From positions 1 to 26,519 of the forward strand of contig CAYYNB010000077.1 of assembly GCA_964472565.1 (NCBI GenBank): 26,519 bases of DNA. The letters are read 5' to 3'. Positions 14,708 through 22,591 of the stretch are shown here, one piece after another; position 1 is the first letter of the stretch; every line of letters begins with the position of its first letter. The notes beneath the pieces were generated by a model. That model was given only the letters and a program-made list of their open reading frames with translations. It had not been told where the DNA came from and did not search any database. Origin of the DNA: DATAMF01 sp964472565. Lineage in GTDB: Bacteria > Chloroflexota > Anaerolineae > Aggregatilineales > Aggregatilineaceae. The position numbers were made by a program, and so were the translations under genes.

Positions 14708-16974
14708 GCATCCGTCCTTAAAAAATCATTCGGGGATGATGTCAGCGGGACGTATTCATCAAGCTGGGTCGAGACTACCGGGACAGCGGCTCCGGCACGG
14801 ATGTAGACGGGAATCCGATCCAGGGGAACGGAGACCTGAATCGTTTGGTTGCCAGCAAACCGTTCGTGAGTCCAGAAATCGATCCAGTCGCCGGCGGGCA
14901 GATAAACAGGCCACGTCGTGATACCTTCTTCGACCACCGGACACACCAACAGATCGCGGCCAAAAAAATACTGGTAGGGAGAGGCCTGGGAATCCCAAAG
15001 CTGGACAGCGCGCATCATAGGCTCTCCGGTTTGGGCGGCGTGCTGCGCTTCCTGCCAGATGTAAGGCATCAGGTTGTGGCGGATGTTCACAAACAAACGG
15101 AAGGCAGGAATTACCCGATCATCCCCGGTGCGTTCCTGGATATTCCAGGGGGTGCGATCATGGCAGGGGGTGCGGTGCTGGTTGTATTCGGCGTGATACT
15201 GCATGATCGGGCAGAAGGCGGCCAGCGCCGCGCTGCGCAGATACAATTCGGCGGAGGGAATCTCGCCGCTGAACCCGCCGATGTCCCACCCCCAGAACGG
15301 AATCCCTGAAATACCGGCTGACAAACCCGCCAGAATCGAGTGGCGGTAGGCGTCCCAGTTGGAATTTTCGTCACCGGCCCAATGGGTAGGCGAACGTTGG
15401 GAGCCGATGTATCCGGCGCGGCTAAACAGGAGGGCATCCCCGTTCCGTTTTTCGGTGATGAACTGGTAGTAGGCCTCGGTGTACAACTGGGGATAGACGT
15501 TCCATAATTCTTCCCCGGTGCGACCATCGGCAAACTGGGCCGCGCTGCTCCAGAGATGTTCGCCGCCATCCGTCTTAAAGCCATCTACGCCCAGGTCTTC
15601 GAGCAGATAAGCGCGTTTTTTGAACCACCACTCGCGCGCGGCGGGGTTGGTTACGTCCCACAGATAGCCGCCCCGGAACCAGAACGGGCGAATCCGGTAG
15701 AAGCTGCCATCCGGGTTACGAACGGCGAGGCCCGCCTGTTCCACATAGGCGCGGTCCGCCTCGTGCTGGGGATGGGGGGCGTCGGGCAATTTGATGGCGG
15801 GAATCTGCCACAGGATTAAACGAATCTGCTGGGCGTGCAGGGAGTCGATCATAGCCTTTGGATTCGGCCATTTGCCATCGGGCGGGAAGGTGAAATCGGC
15901 ATAACGAAGCGCGCCAGCGCCGGGTGTGGGGGTGTATTGGGCGTCGTTCCAGATGTAAAACGTGTTTTCATCGCTCCAGGCTTCGATCACCAGTACAGAA
16001 GGGTGAATGTTGTGAGCGAAGGACTCTTCGACAACCTGCATCACCCGCGCCTGAGAGTTCCATTCGTTGGCGCTCATCCACAGACCAAAGTTCCAGAGCG
16101 GGGGCAACGCAGCAGGCCCGGTTAGCTGAGTGAACTGGGCGATTGATTCCAGCGGATCGTCGTTTACAAACCAAGTCAGTTCCAGCGATTCGTCGGGGCC
16201 GAGATCGGCTTCGAGGGTCCAGCGGTCCGGGGTGGTGGCGGCGAGATCGAACTGCATCCAGCGGTTGCTGTTCACAAAGAGCGCGTAACCGGATGAGGAT
16301 AATAAAAATGGGATGGGCATATAGGTGCGTTTGCCCTGATTTTTGTACTGCTCGTAACAGCGTACATCCATGATTTCGCCGCGCTGATTCAGGGCATTAA
16401 AACGCTCGCCCAGGCCGTAAAATGCTTCGTCGGGGGGGCAGGTAAATGTCAGGCGGACGCGGTGGGCACGTTTGCCATCGGTCAGCCACTCGACCTGCTG
16501 GGGGGCACGACCTGCGCCCGTGATTCCGGTGGGGCGGAGGTGCATCACGCCCGGCTGAAGTTGATCGGGCTGCGATTGGAATCTGGTTTGCCAGCCACGC
16601 CCATGAATCGTATAAGCGGGCGTAACCTGATCGCCGGATTCGATCCAGTAGGTGAGCGTGTCACCCACCGGGGGTGCAGTTAACTCGGCGTGCCAGACAT
16701 CCTGTTCCACGCGGACAAGGCGCTCCAAATATTCCGCACCGGCACCGATTTCGAGTTCGGGATGCCATTCGCCTTTTTTTACCGCGTCGATGACCGCGCC
16801 GGGCTGATCATTGAGGCGGGTGTGGACGGTCACACGCTTGACGGCTCCCGGCGGACGGGTCACGATGCCGACGGTAAAGGATTCACCCGCGAGCGGTTGA
16901 CGCGGCACGCGTTCTTCCGGCCCCTGTTCGTAGGGATGTTCTAACCCCAATGGATTGTGAATAAGTTCGATCAT
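14704..16974 (-). CDS. GH31 family alpha-glucosidase or alpha-xylosidase
   Basis: A 756-residue glycoside hydrolase of family 31 that removes non-reducing terminal alpha-linked glucose (or xylose). Residues ~145-285 are the N-terminal beta-sandwich with FYGLGERFNALNQRG (185-199). The catalytic barrel (~290-620) holds the nucleophile D469 in DGFKTDGGEHLW and the acid/base D535 in THWAGDENSNWD; SGIPFWGWDIGGFSG (556-570) is the GH31 signature. Beta domains end the protein. Residues ~30-130 form an additional beta-rich module (VKRVTVHTRLND, TYWIESGD) similar to Ig-like modules in amylolytic enzymes. No signal peptide is seen, so it works on imported sugar. It overlaps GH15 upstream and the nucleotidyltransferase downstream by 4 bases each. 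Confidence 0.92.
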   Translation of the reverse strand: MIELIHNPLGLEHPYEQGPEERVPRQPLAGESFTVGIVTRPPGAVKRVTVHTRLNDQPGAVIDAVKKGEWHPELEIGAGAEYLERLVRVEQDVWHAELTAPPVGDTLTYWIESGDQVTPAYTIHGRGWQTRFQSQPDQLQPGVMHLRPTGITGAGRAPQQVEWLTDGKRAHRVRLTFTCPPDEAFYGLGERFNALNQRGEIMDVRCYEQYKNQGKRTYMPIPFLLSSSGYALFVNSNRWMQFDLAATTPDRWTLEADLGPDESLELTWFVNDDPLESIAQFTQLTGPAALPPLWNFGLWMSANEWNSQARVMQVVEESFAHNIHPSVLVIEAWSDENTFYIWNDAQYTPTPGAGALRYADFTFPPDGKWPNPKAMIDSLHAQQIRLILWQIPAIKLPDAPHPQHEADRAYVEQAGLAVRNPDGSFYRIRPFWFRGGYLWDVTNPAAREWWFKKRAYLLEDLGVDGFKTDGGEHLWSSAAQFADGRTGEELWNVYPQLYTEAYYQFITEKRNGDALLFSRAGYIGSQRSPTHWAGDENSNWDAYRHSILAGLSAGISGIPFWGWDIGGFSGEIPSAELYLRSAALAAFCPIMQYHAEYNQHRTPCHDRTPWNIQERTGDDRVIPAFRLFVNIRHNLMPYIWQEAQHAAQTGEPMMRAVQLWDSQASPYQYFFGRDLLVCPVVEEGITTWPVYLPAGDWIDFWTHERFAGNQTIQVSVPLDRIPVYIRAGAAVPVVSTQLDEYVPLTSSPNDFLRTDA

Positions 16975-18047
16975 GCCTGTTTTTCCAGTAGCGATTCAAC
17001 AATCAGAACCATAGCGTGCGACCATAACAGCGGACAAGCCACCGTGCCCCATTTTTGCTCCCATTCCGGGTAGCGGCTGGGATCAAGGAGATGCGTGGAT
17101 ACCTGCTCCGCAAGTTCCCCGGCAGGCGTCGCCTGGGATTCGATCCATGTCATTAAACGGCGGGCGTCGGCGGGGCGGCCTAATTCGATATAGGTCCAGG
17201 CCAAAAAAGCGGTCAACAAAATCCACTCACCGCCGCCGTAGTAGGTATCGGCGGCATAACGATAGACGCCGCCGCCGGGACGGTGAATCTCCTGCTCGAT
17301 GCGCTGCACAGTGGCAATAAAACGCGGATCGGTGACTTCTACAACGCGATAGGGCACGGCGACCCACAGCAGACTAGCATCGACGGCGCTGCTGCCGACA
17401 TATTTTCTAAAATGACCGGTTGAGACGCAGTTTTGCAGGATGTAGGATTGGATTTGTTCGGGCAAATGATCGGGTACCAAACCGGGTTCAATGCGGCGAA
17501 TCGCGCTCAGACCGCCATAGAGAGAAGCTAACGTGCTGGTATGAATCTTGTCACGGAATTCTTCCCAACAGTCATAATTCGCGCTCGGCCACAAGGCGCT
17601 CAGATACTGCATGGTCAGGGTAACAGCCGTACGAAGTGAATCCCACAGATCACTGTCCGGTACCAGCTCAATGTGCTGCGCCAAGCCCCAGAGCCAGGTG
17701 CCGTAACCGTCTAACTGGAAATTCCACCAGAACTGATCGTGATCAACAAATCCATCCAGCGTAAAACGGGTGGGCAGATAATCCGTTTCATCCAGCGGCT
17801 CGTTCCGCGCGCATTTGCTGAACAGTTTTTCGAAGCGGGACTGCTGGTTCATCAATGTCTGGCCTACCCAGCTATAGAAGGCGCGCGCGCTGTCATGCTG
17901 GCCGACACAATCCATCGCGTAGGCTGTCCAGGTGCCATCACGCAACCACGCATAGCCATATTGTGAAAAGGTGGGCGAGGCGACATAAGCACCGCTGGGA
18001 GCCTGTCCATGCCGGATGATGTTAAGGCTGGCGTTGTGAAGTTTCAT
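16971..18047 (-). CDS. GH15-family glucoamylase-like glycoside hydrolase
   Basis: A 358-residue (alpha/alpha)6-barrel protein of the GH15 glucoamylase/glucodextranase/trehalase group. YGYAWLRDGTW (30-40) is the family entry motif; NYDCWEEF at 157-164 holds the general acid (E162 or E163), and GELAEQ at 310-315 holds the base (E314). It lacks the N-terminal beta-sandwich of bacterial glucoamylases, so it is shorter than usual (catalytic domain only). There is no signal peptide. It likely trims imported alpha-linked gluco-oligosaccharides together with GH31, whose start it overlaps (ATGA). The substrate linkage (alpha-1,4, alpha-1,6 or trehalose) cannot be told from the sequence. GGAAG lies about 8 bases before the ATG. 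Confidence 0.85.
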   Translation of the reverse strand: MKLHNASLNIIRHGQAPSGAYVASPTFSQYGYAWLRDGTWTAYAMDCVGQHDSARAFYSWVGQTLMNQQSRFEKLFSKCARNEPLDETDYLPTRFTLDGFVDHDQFWWNFQLDGYGTWLWGLAQHIELVPDSDLWDSLRTAVTLTMQYLSALWPSANYDCWEEFRDKIHTSTLASLYGGLSAIRRIEPGLVPDHLPEQIQSYILQNCVSTGHFRKYVGSSAVDASLLWVAVPYRVVEVTDPRFIATVQRIEQEIHRPGGGVYRYAADTYYGGGEWILLTAFLAWTYIELGRPADARRLMTWIESQATPAGELAEQVSTHLLDPSRYPEWEQKWGTVACPLLWSHAMVLIVESLLEKQA

Positions 18048-18073
18048 GGGTTGATCTTCCAGAATGAATTGGG

Positions 18074-18109
18074 GGGGCGATCTCTGTGCTGTCGCGCGGA
18101 GATCGCCCC
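18074..18109 (-). repeat. Intercistronic hairpin between binding-protein and GH15 genes
   Basis: Perfect 11-bp arms (GGGGCGATCTC at 18074-18084 and GAGATCGCCCC at 18099-18109) surround a 14-nt loop. On the transcribed strand no T-tract follows, so it is probably not a terminator. It starts 16 bases after the binding-protein stop. A hairpin here would shield the upstream mRNA from 3' exonucleases, as REP elements do after malE. Confidence 0.75.
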
Positions 18110-18125
18110 AGAAGCGGATCGTTAG

Positions 18126-19355
18126 TTATTGCAGAAGTGCATCAATTTCTTCTTTGGCGATGTCGAGCGCGGTCTGGGGATCGATTTCACCCATCTGCAC
18201 TGCGTCGAGGACAGCACCAATTGCATCCTGCATTTCCTGCTGACGTTCGATTACGGGAGGCGTAACCGGGCTTTCGAGGGCCTGGAAGACGGCTTCGCGG
18301 TTGTCGGGAGGGGTCTGTTCGAGATAGGCTTCGAAGTATTCGGGCTTATCCAGCGCGGACAGTTCCCAACCGGTTTCGACGCGCACCGTTGCGGCTTTTT
18401 CGCTGGCGGTCAGATACTGCGCGAAGGCGGCAGCGGCTTCAGGATATTCGGTATCCTTCGACACGGCGACACCATTCGAGAAGAAGTGATGGCCCTTCTG
18501 CGCCATGCCGGGTTCCAGTTGAATGTCCCAAGCAAAGGGGGCGTCCGCGAAGGCAGCAAACTGCCAAATGCCGATGACCACCATACCGAGCTGGCCGTTT
18601 TCAAAGAGGGTTTCGTTGGCAAGGCCGCCGAGTTCAACGGGATCGGGCATGACATCTTCGTTGACAAAGCTCATCATGGTTTCGAGTGCGGCCACACATT
18701 CGGGCGAATTGATGGTGGATTCAGTCTGGTCTTCGTTCAGAAACGCGCAGTTGTTCTGAGCGGCTTTTTTGTAGAATTCCCAGAATTGGATGGGCGAGTA
18801 GATGCCCCAGATGTCCTCACCGAGGGCACGGATGGCTTTGGCGGCGACCATCGCATCGTCCCAGGTCCATTCAGCGGTGGGATATTCCACACCAGCCTGG
18901 TCGAAGAGGTCTTTGTTGTAGAACAAGAGCACGGTTGAGAAGGTTTCGGGGAGCGCCAACTGCTTGCCGTCGTACTGGAAGGCTTCCAGCGCGCGGGGAT
19001 AGTAGGGTGCATCGGCGCTGATGTAGCTGCTGAGGTCCAACATCACATCGTTGGCGGCATAGCTGACGAAGTTTTCGTAGTTGAGTTCGAAAACATCGGG
19101 CGGATCGCCACCCGCGAAGTCACCTTGCAGGAGGGTGAAGTAGTCCGCATAGGCGGCGCTGGTCACTTCGACTTTGATATTGGGATTCTCAGCCTGGAAC
19201 GCATCGACAATCGACTGGAGATCCGCGATGTGATCGGGATCGGACGAGAAGTTGAAGTAACGAATAGTCTGGACATCCTGGGCCAGGCTGTGGGAGGGAG
19301 CAAACCCAGCCAGCATGGCAACAAGCACGACGAGCACAAACAACTTACGGGCCAT
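18126..19355 (-). CDS. ABC sugar transporter, solute-binding protein (family 1)
   Basis: The start is the ATG at 19355, with GAGGAG 9 bases upstream, giving 409 residues; the frame stays open further upstream but there runs antisense-frame through the permease gene. Residues 1-25 are a Sec signal peptide (MARKLFVLVVLVAMLAG, cleavage after SLA), and the mature part is a type-1 extracellular solute-binding protein: IRYFNFSSDPDHIADLQSIV, DPPDVFELNYENFVSYAAND, LLFYNKDLFDQAGVEYP, GQLGMVVIGIWQFAAFADAPF and GWELSALDKPEYFEA. It captures a carbohydrate outside the membrane and delivers it to the two permeases encoded just upstream. There is no lipobox cysteine, which is unusual for a monoderm. The specificity is inferred as an alpha-gluco-oligosaccharide from the downstream GH15 and GH31. 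Confidence 0.92.
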   Translation of the reverse strand: MARKLFVLVVLVAMLAGFAPSHSLAQDVQTIRYFNFSSDPDHIADLQSIVDAFQAENPNIKVEVTSAAYADYFTLLQGDFAGGDPPDVFELNYENFVSYAANDVMLDLSSYISADAPYYPRALEAFQYDGKQLALPETFSTVLLFYNKDLFDQAGVEYPTAEWTWDDAMVAAKAIRALGEDIWGIYSPIQFWEFYKKAAQNNCAFLNEDQTESTINSPECVAALETMMSFVNEDVMPDPVELGGLANETLFENGQLGMVVIGIWQFAAFADAPFAWDIQLEPGMAQKGHHFFSNGVAVSKDTEYPEAAAAFAQYLTASEKAATVRVETGWELSALDKPEYFEAYLEQTPPDNREAVFQALESPVTPPVIERQQEMQDAIGAVLDAVQMGEIDPQTALDIAKEEIDALLQ

Positions 19356-19399
19356 GATATAGTTCTCCTCATTTAAATAACGGTATTCGAGACTATGAT

Positions 19400-20290
19400 T
19401 TATCCTTTGATGCCGCTCAGGGTGACACTGCGGATAAACCACTTTTGAGCAAACAGATACATGATCAAGATAGGCAGAACCGTGATGACTGCCCCGGCCA
19501 TAACTACGTTCCACTGTGTTAACGCTGTTGGACCTCCTTGTAACTTGGCTAAACCCACAGGCAACGTCATATATGATTCCTCGCGGCCCACAAAGAGCGG
19601 CCACAGATAAGCATTCCAGAACTGCATAAAACTCAGTACTGAAAGCGTGGCAATAGCAGGTTTGGAGAGTGGCAGAATGATGCGCCAGAAGATGGTGAAA
19701 TGATTCGCCCCGTCCATAAAAGCGGCTTCTTCGAGATCGCGGGGCAAGGTCATGAAGGATTGGCGCAGCAAAAACACGCCAAAAGCACTGAACAGGCCGG
19801 GGAGAATCAGTCCCTGGTAGGTGTTGACCCAATCAAGCTGGCGGATCAGGATGAAGAGCGGGATGAGCGTCACCTGACTGGGGATCATCATGGTGATGAG
19901 GTAGAGTAAAAATACGATGTTACGCCCGCGCCATTCCATACGCGCGAAAACATAGGCGGCCATCGCGGAAAACAGAATTTGTCCGGCGGTTCCTACCAGC
20001 GCAACAAACATGCTGTTAAACAGCATACGATCCACAGGTAACAAATCGGAGAGCGTGGTATAGCTTTCCGTAGACAGTGGATCGGGGATGAACTGCGGCT
20101 TAACGCTCAGGACATACTGCGTGGACTTGAGCGATGTGCTGAGCATCCAGGCAAACGGAAGCAGCATGGTCAGCGCCAGAATGGTGAGCAAGGCATATTG
20201 CAGGAGGCCGACCGCGATTTTTACGACATGCTCATTACGGCGGCGAGTCGATGTGTGTGTTTGGATACGAGATAAAGTATTTGCGCTCAT
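19400..20290 (-). CDS. ABC sugar transporter permease, MalG-like
   Basis: The ATG at 20290 overlaps the stop of the first permease (ATGA) and is preferred over the upstream ATG at 20308; it gives 296 residues. There are six membrane segments, beginning with VKIAVGLLQYALLTILALTMLLPF near residue 25. The cytoplasmic EAA loop, which docks the ATPase, reads LEEAAFMDGANHFTIFWRIILPLSKP, and the C-terminus MYLFAQKWFIRSVTLSGIKG is typical of MalG-type subunits (often ending GAVKG). It pairs with the MalF-like protein to form the membrane channel of a CUT1-type importer. No ATPase subunit gene follows. Confidence 0.93.
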   Translation of the reverse strand: MSANTLSRIQTHTSTRRRNEHVVKIAVGLLQYALLTILALTMLLPFAWMLSTSLKSTQYVLSVKPQFIPDPLSTESYTTLSDLLPVDRMLFNSMFVALVGTAGQILFSAMAAYVFARMEWRGRNIVFLLYLITMMIPSQVTLIPLFILIRQLDWVNTYQGLILPGLFSAFGVFLLRQSFMTLPRDLEEAAFMDGANHFTIFWRIILPLSKPAIATLSVLSFMQFWNAYLWPLFVGREESYMTLPVGLAKLQGGPTALTQWNVVMAGAVITVLPILIMYLFAQKWFIRSVTLSGIKG

Positions 20291-21171
20291 GATTCGTAAT
20301 GAACCCACCGTTTCTGTAAGGCAAGCTGCACCAGCGTGACGGCGAAAATGACGGCAAAGAGTACCCAGGACATGGTCGCAGCATATCCCATCCGGTTGTA
20401 GCGGAAAGCGTTGTTCACGATCTGCTCGACTACTACCGAGGTGCCGCGCCGGGCAAAGCGTTCGGGCATCAGCCAGGCCTGTTCAAAAATCTGGAACGAG
20501 TTGATCAGCGAGATAATCAGGGCGAAAAAGGTAGTCGGCGTGAGCAGCGGCAGGGTGATGTGGCGCAGACGCTGCCAGGGCCGCGCGCCGTCGATTTTGG
20601 CGGCCTCATAGTAGGTGTCGGAGATGCTTTGCAACCCGGCTAAAAACATCACCGCGACAAAACCAATGTCTTTCCATACGCCCGCGATTATCAGGGCATA
20701 GAGCGCGGTGTCCGGGTCGAATAACCAGTTGGGACCTGTCACGCCGATTTGGGCCAGGGCATAATTCAACAGGCCGAACTTGGGATTAAAAATCCAGCGC
20801 CAGACCAGCGAGACAACCACCCAGGAAGACACGACCGGAACGAAGGTGGCCGCGCGGAAAAAGGCGATACCGCGCAGGGGCCGATTGAGCAGGAGCGCGG
20901 TTCCGAGCGCCAGACTCATCACGGCGGGCGTGTAGATGGCGATGTAGGTCAGGGTGTGCCTGAAAGCCTGCCAGAATTCCTGGTCGTGATACAGTTCTTC
21001 GAAATTGCCCAATCCCCGGTAGGTGGGAGAGGATAGCAGGTTCCAATCGTATAGTGTCAGGCGCAGCGAATAGAGGATTGGTCCCAGGACAAAAACCAGC
21101 AGCCCGATCAGACTCGGTGACAGGAAGAAGATAATCCACTTCCATTTATGAAAACCCCGGTTGCCTGCCAC
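20287..21171 (-). CDS. ABC sugar transporter permease, MalF-like
   Basis: A 294-residue six-helix permease with a GTG start at 21171; an AAAGG lies about 10 bases upstream. It has the N-terminal helix WIIFFLSPSLIGLLVFVLGPILYSLRLTLYDW, as in CUT1 permeases (UgpA, LacF), and the EAA loop YYEAAKIDGARPWQRLRHITLPLLTP. It acts with the MalG-like subunit, whose start codon overlaps its stop. It is the first gene after the ROK regulator, 53 bases downstream, and a 21-bp imperfect palindrome lies just before its start. Transport of a di- or oligosaccharide is inferred from the family and the GH15/GH31 neighbours. Confidence 0.93.
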   Translation of the reverse strand: MAGNRGFHKWKWIIFFLSPSLIGLLVFVLGPILYSLRLTLYDWNLLSSPTYRGLGNFEELYHDQEFWQAFRHTLTYIAIYTPAVMSLALGTALLLNRPLRGIAFFRAATFVPVVSSWVVVSLVWRWIFNPKFGLLNYALAQIGVTGPNWLFDPDTALYALIIAGVWKDIGFVAVMFLAGLQSISDTYYEAAKIDGARPWQRLRHITLPLLTPTTFFALIISLINSFQIFEQAWLMPERFARRGTSVVVEQIVNNAFRYNRMGYAATMSWVLFAVIFAVTLVQLALQKRWVHYES

Positions 21172-21181
21172 GCGATCAACC

Positions 21182-21202
21182 TTTCTTCATTGACTAAAGA
21201 AA
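21182..21202. promoter_or_regulatory. Candidate ROK-regulator operator upstream of the permease gene
   Basis: A 21-bp imperfect palindrome with arms TTTCTT and AAGAAA (8 of 10 pairs matched) and a centre CATTGACTA. It ends 11 bases before the permease GTG. It shares TTCATTGA with the palindrome upstream of the ROK gene (22421-22439, opposite orientation). Length and shape fit ROK-family sites; the assignment is inferred. Confidence 0.45.
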
Positions 21203-21224
21203 CTTTTCTAAAAAAAGAGAGCGA

Positions 21225-22409
21225 TTAAGAAACACCCAACAACGGCGACTCAAATACCTTGCCGACGACTAATCCGGCGGCACCCCGTGCCCAGGTTCGA
21301 TCATCCGTGGGTTTGACTTCCAACCGCACATGATCGAGTAAGCCATTAAACGTATACTTCTGCATGGCTTCGCGCATGGACTGCAAACGAAATTCTCCAG
21401 CGCTCACCCCTTCACCGCTGAGGATGATCAGTGATGGACTGAGGACGTTGATCACGGTGGCTAAACCTAAGCCCAGATAATGACCGCTGCGCGCTAAGGC
21501 TTCACGCGCCAGCACATCGCCTTGTTCGGCGGCCTGGATTACGGCGGGCAGGGAAGCGACGGGCGTGCCATTTTTCTGCGCGACGTAGTCCAGCACTGAA
21601 GCATCAGCGGCTAAGGCTTCCAGACAGCCGCGTTTGCCGCAGTCGCAGCGTGGGCCATTGGGATCAAGGGTGATATGTCCTAATTCGCCAACGCCGCCCT
21701 GCTCACCCTGGTAGAGCTGGTGGTTGAGCACCATACCCATCCCGATACCGCGCCCGATGGTGACAACTACAAAGTTTGAAACCTCATGTCCAGGGCCATA
21801 TAACTGCTCGGTGATGGTGAGCGTGTTAACATCATTTTCGAGATAAACCGGCAAACCGAGCTGATCGGCAATAAGTTGGGCGAGCGCGACATTTTTCCAT
21901 TGGAAAAACGGCGAATAATACACGACTCCGGTTGGACAATCGACAACGCCAGCCAAGCCAACCCCGACACCCAGCACTTTTTTGCGCGAGATACCTGCTT
22001 CAACAATGGTATGTTCAACTAAACGGCAGAGTGCGGCGCTGACATGCTGGGGAGAATGATCGGATGACAGGCTTGTTTCGGTGTAGTGGAGCACGGTGGT
22101 TTCAAGATCAGTGACGGCGCAGACAACGCGCTGTTCCATCAGTTTCAGGCCGAGCACGTAACCCGCCGTCGGATTCAAACGCAGTAAAATCTGCCGCCGC
22201 CCGCCGGTATAATCGCCCGCGCCCATATCCAATATCCAGTTATCCTGGATCAGATCGTTGGTGATTTGAGAGACAGCACCGACACTCAGGCCGGAGATTT
22301 CGGTTAGCTGGGTACGCGACAGCGGTCCCTGGCGACGCACCGTATTGAGGATGAGATTACGGTTCATCGCTTTGATGAGATCACGGTTGGCGCGGCGAGG
22401 CTTGTTCAT
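21225..22409 (-). CDS. ROK-family transcriptional repressor (XylR/NagC/Mlc-like)
   Basis: A 394-residue protein. Residues ~15-62 form a MarR-like winged helix (NLILNTVRRQGPLSRTQLTE, then SVGAVSQITNDLIQ), followed by GGRRQILLRLNP at 69-80. The C-terminal ROK sugar-kinase-like domain (~83-390) has GVGVGLAGVVD, VYLENDVNTL, and the zinc site built by H245 in GELGHI and cysteines in CDCGKRGC (C255, C257, C262). ROK repressors release DNA when a sugar or sugar phosphate binds. It is the first gene of the sugar locus, in the same direction as the transporter, with a consensus-like promoter and a palindromic candidate operator between promoter and start, which suggests control of itself and of the transporter genes. 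Confidence 0.92.
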   Translation of the reverse strand: MNKPRRANRDLIKAMNRNLILNTVRRQGPLSRTQLTEISGLSVGAVSQITNDLIQDNWILDMGAGDYTGGRRQILLRLNPTAGYVLGLKLMEQRVVCAVTDLETTVLHYTETSLSSDHSPQHVSAALCRLVEHTIVEAGISRKKVLGVGVGLAGVVDCPTGVVYYSPFFQWKNVALAQLIADQLGLPVYLENDVNTLTITEQLYGPGHEVSNFVVVTIGRGIGMGMVLNHQLYQGEQGGVGELGHITLDPNGPRCDCGKRGCLEALAADASVLDYVAQKNGTPVASLPAVIQAAEQGDVLAREALARSGHYLGLGLATVINVLSPSLIILSGEGVSAGEFRLQSMREAMQKYTFNGLLDHVRLEVKPTDDRTWARGAAGLVVGKVFESPLLGVS

Positions 22410-22420
22410 GGTTTAAACTT

Positions 22421-22439
22421 TTATCACTCAATGAAATAA
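22421..22439. promoter_or_regulatory. Candidate autoregulatory operator of the ROK gene
   Basis: On the minus strand TTATTTCATTGAGTGATAA has outer arms TTAT/ATAA and an inner C/G pair, and resembles Mlc/NagC sites, which have TTATTT and ATAA-like arms around a non-conserved centre. It lies right after the expected transcription start and 11 bases before the ATG. It shares TTCATTGA with the palindrome at 21182-21202. Confidence 0.45.
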
Positions 22440-22448
22440 GCTACTTCT

Positions 22449-22477
22449 ACGATACGCCAATCCAAACTTTTTGTCAA
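22449..22477 (-). promoter_or_regulatory. Sigma70-type promoter of the ROK regulator
   Basis: On the minus strand a perfect -35 TTGACA (22477-22472) is followed after exactly 17 bp by TATCGT (22454-22449; 4 of 6 matches). The transcription start should be near 22442, about 33 nt before the ATG. This is the best promoter in the window. Confidence 0.7.
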
Positions 22478-22546
22478 GATAGTTGTGCTAACTCCGTGTG
22501 GCAAGGGGTCCAAAGTGAGGAAATCATTTTCTTTAAAAATGTCTTA

Positions 22547-22555
22547 TGGTATCAT
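22547..22555 (+). promoter_or_regulatory. Extended -10 promoter of the response regulator gene
   Basis: TGGTATCAT matches TGN followed by TATNAT. The -35 region is T-rich but not a match. The predicted start lies about 30 nt before the ATG at 22592, which has a GGAG ribosome-binding site (TTGGAGTAACA). Confidence 0.45.
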
Positions 22556-22591
22556 CGGGGCATCGAGGGGTGACAGCTTATTGGAGTAACA

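Noticed and set aside
19356..19832. Upstream extension of the solute-binding protein to 568 codons
   Set aside because: The extension overlaps the permease gene in another frame, and a signal peptide with a good ribosome-binding site begins at 19355.
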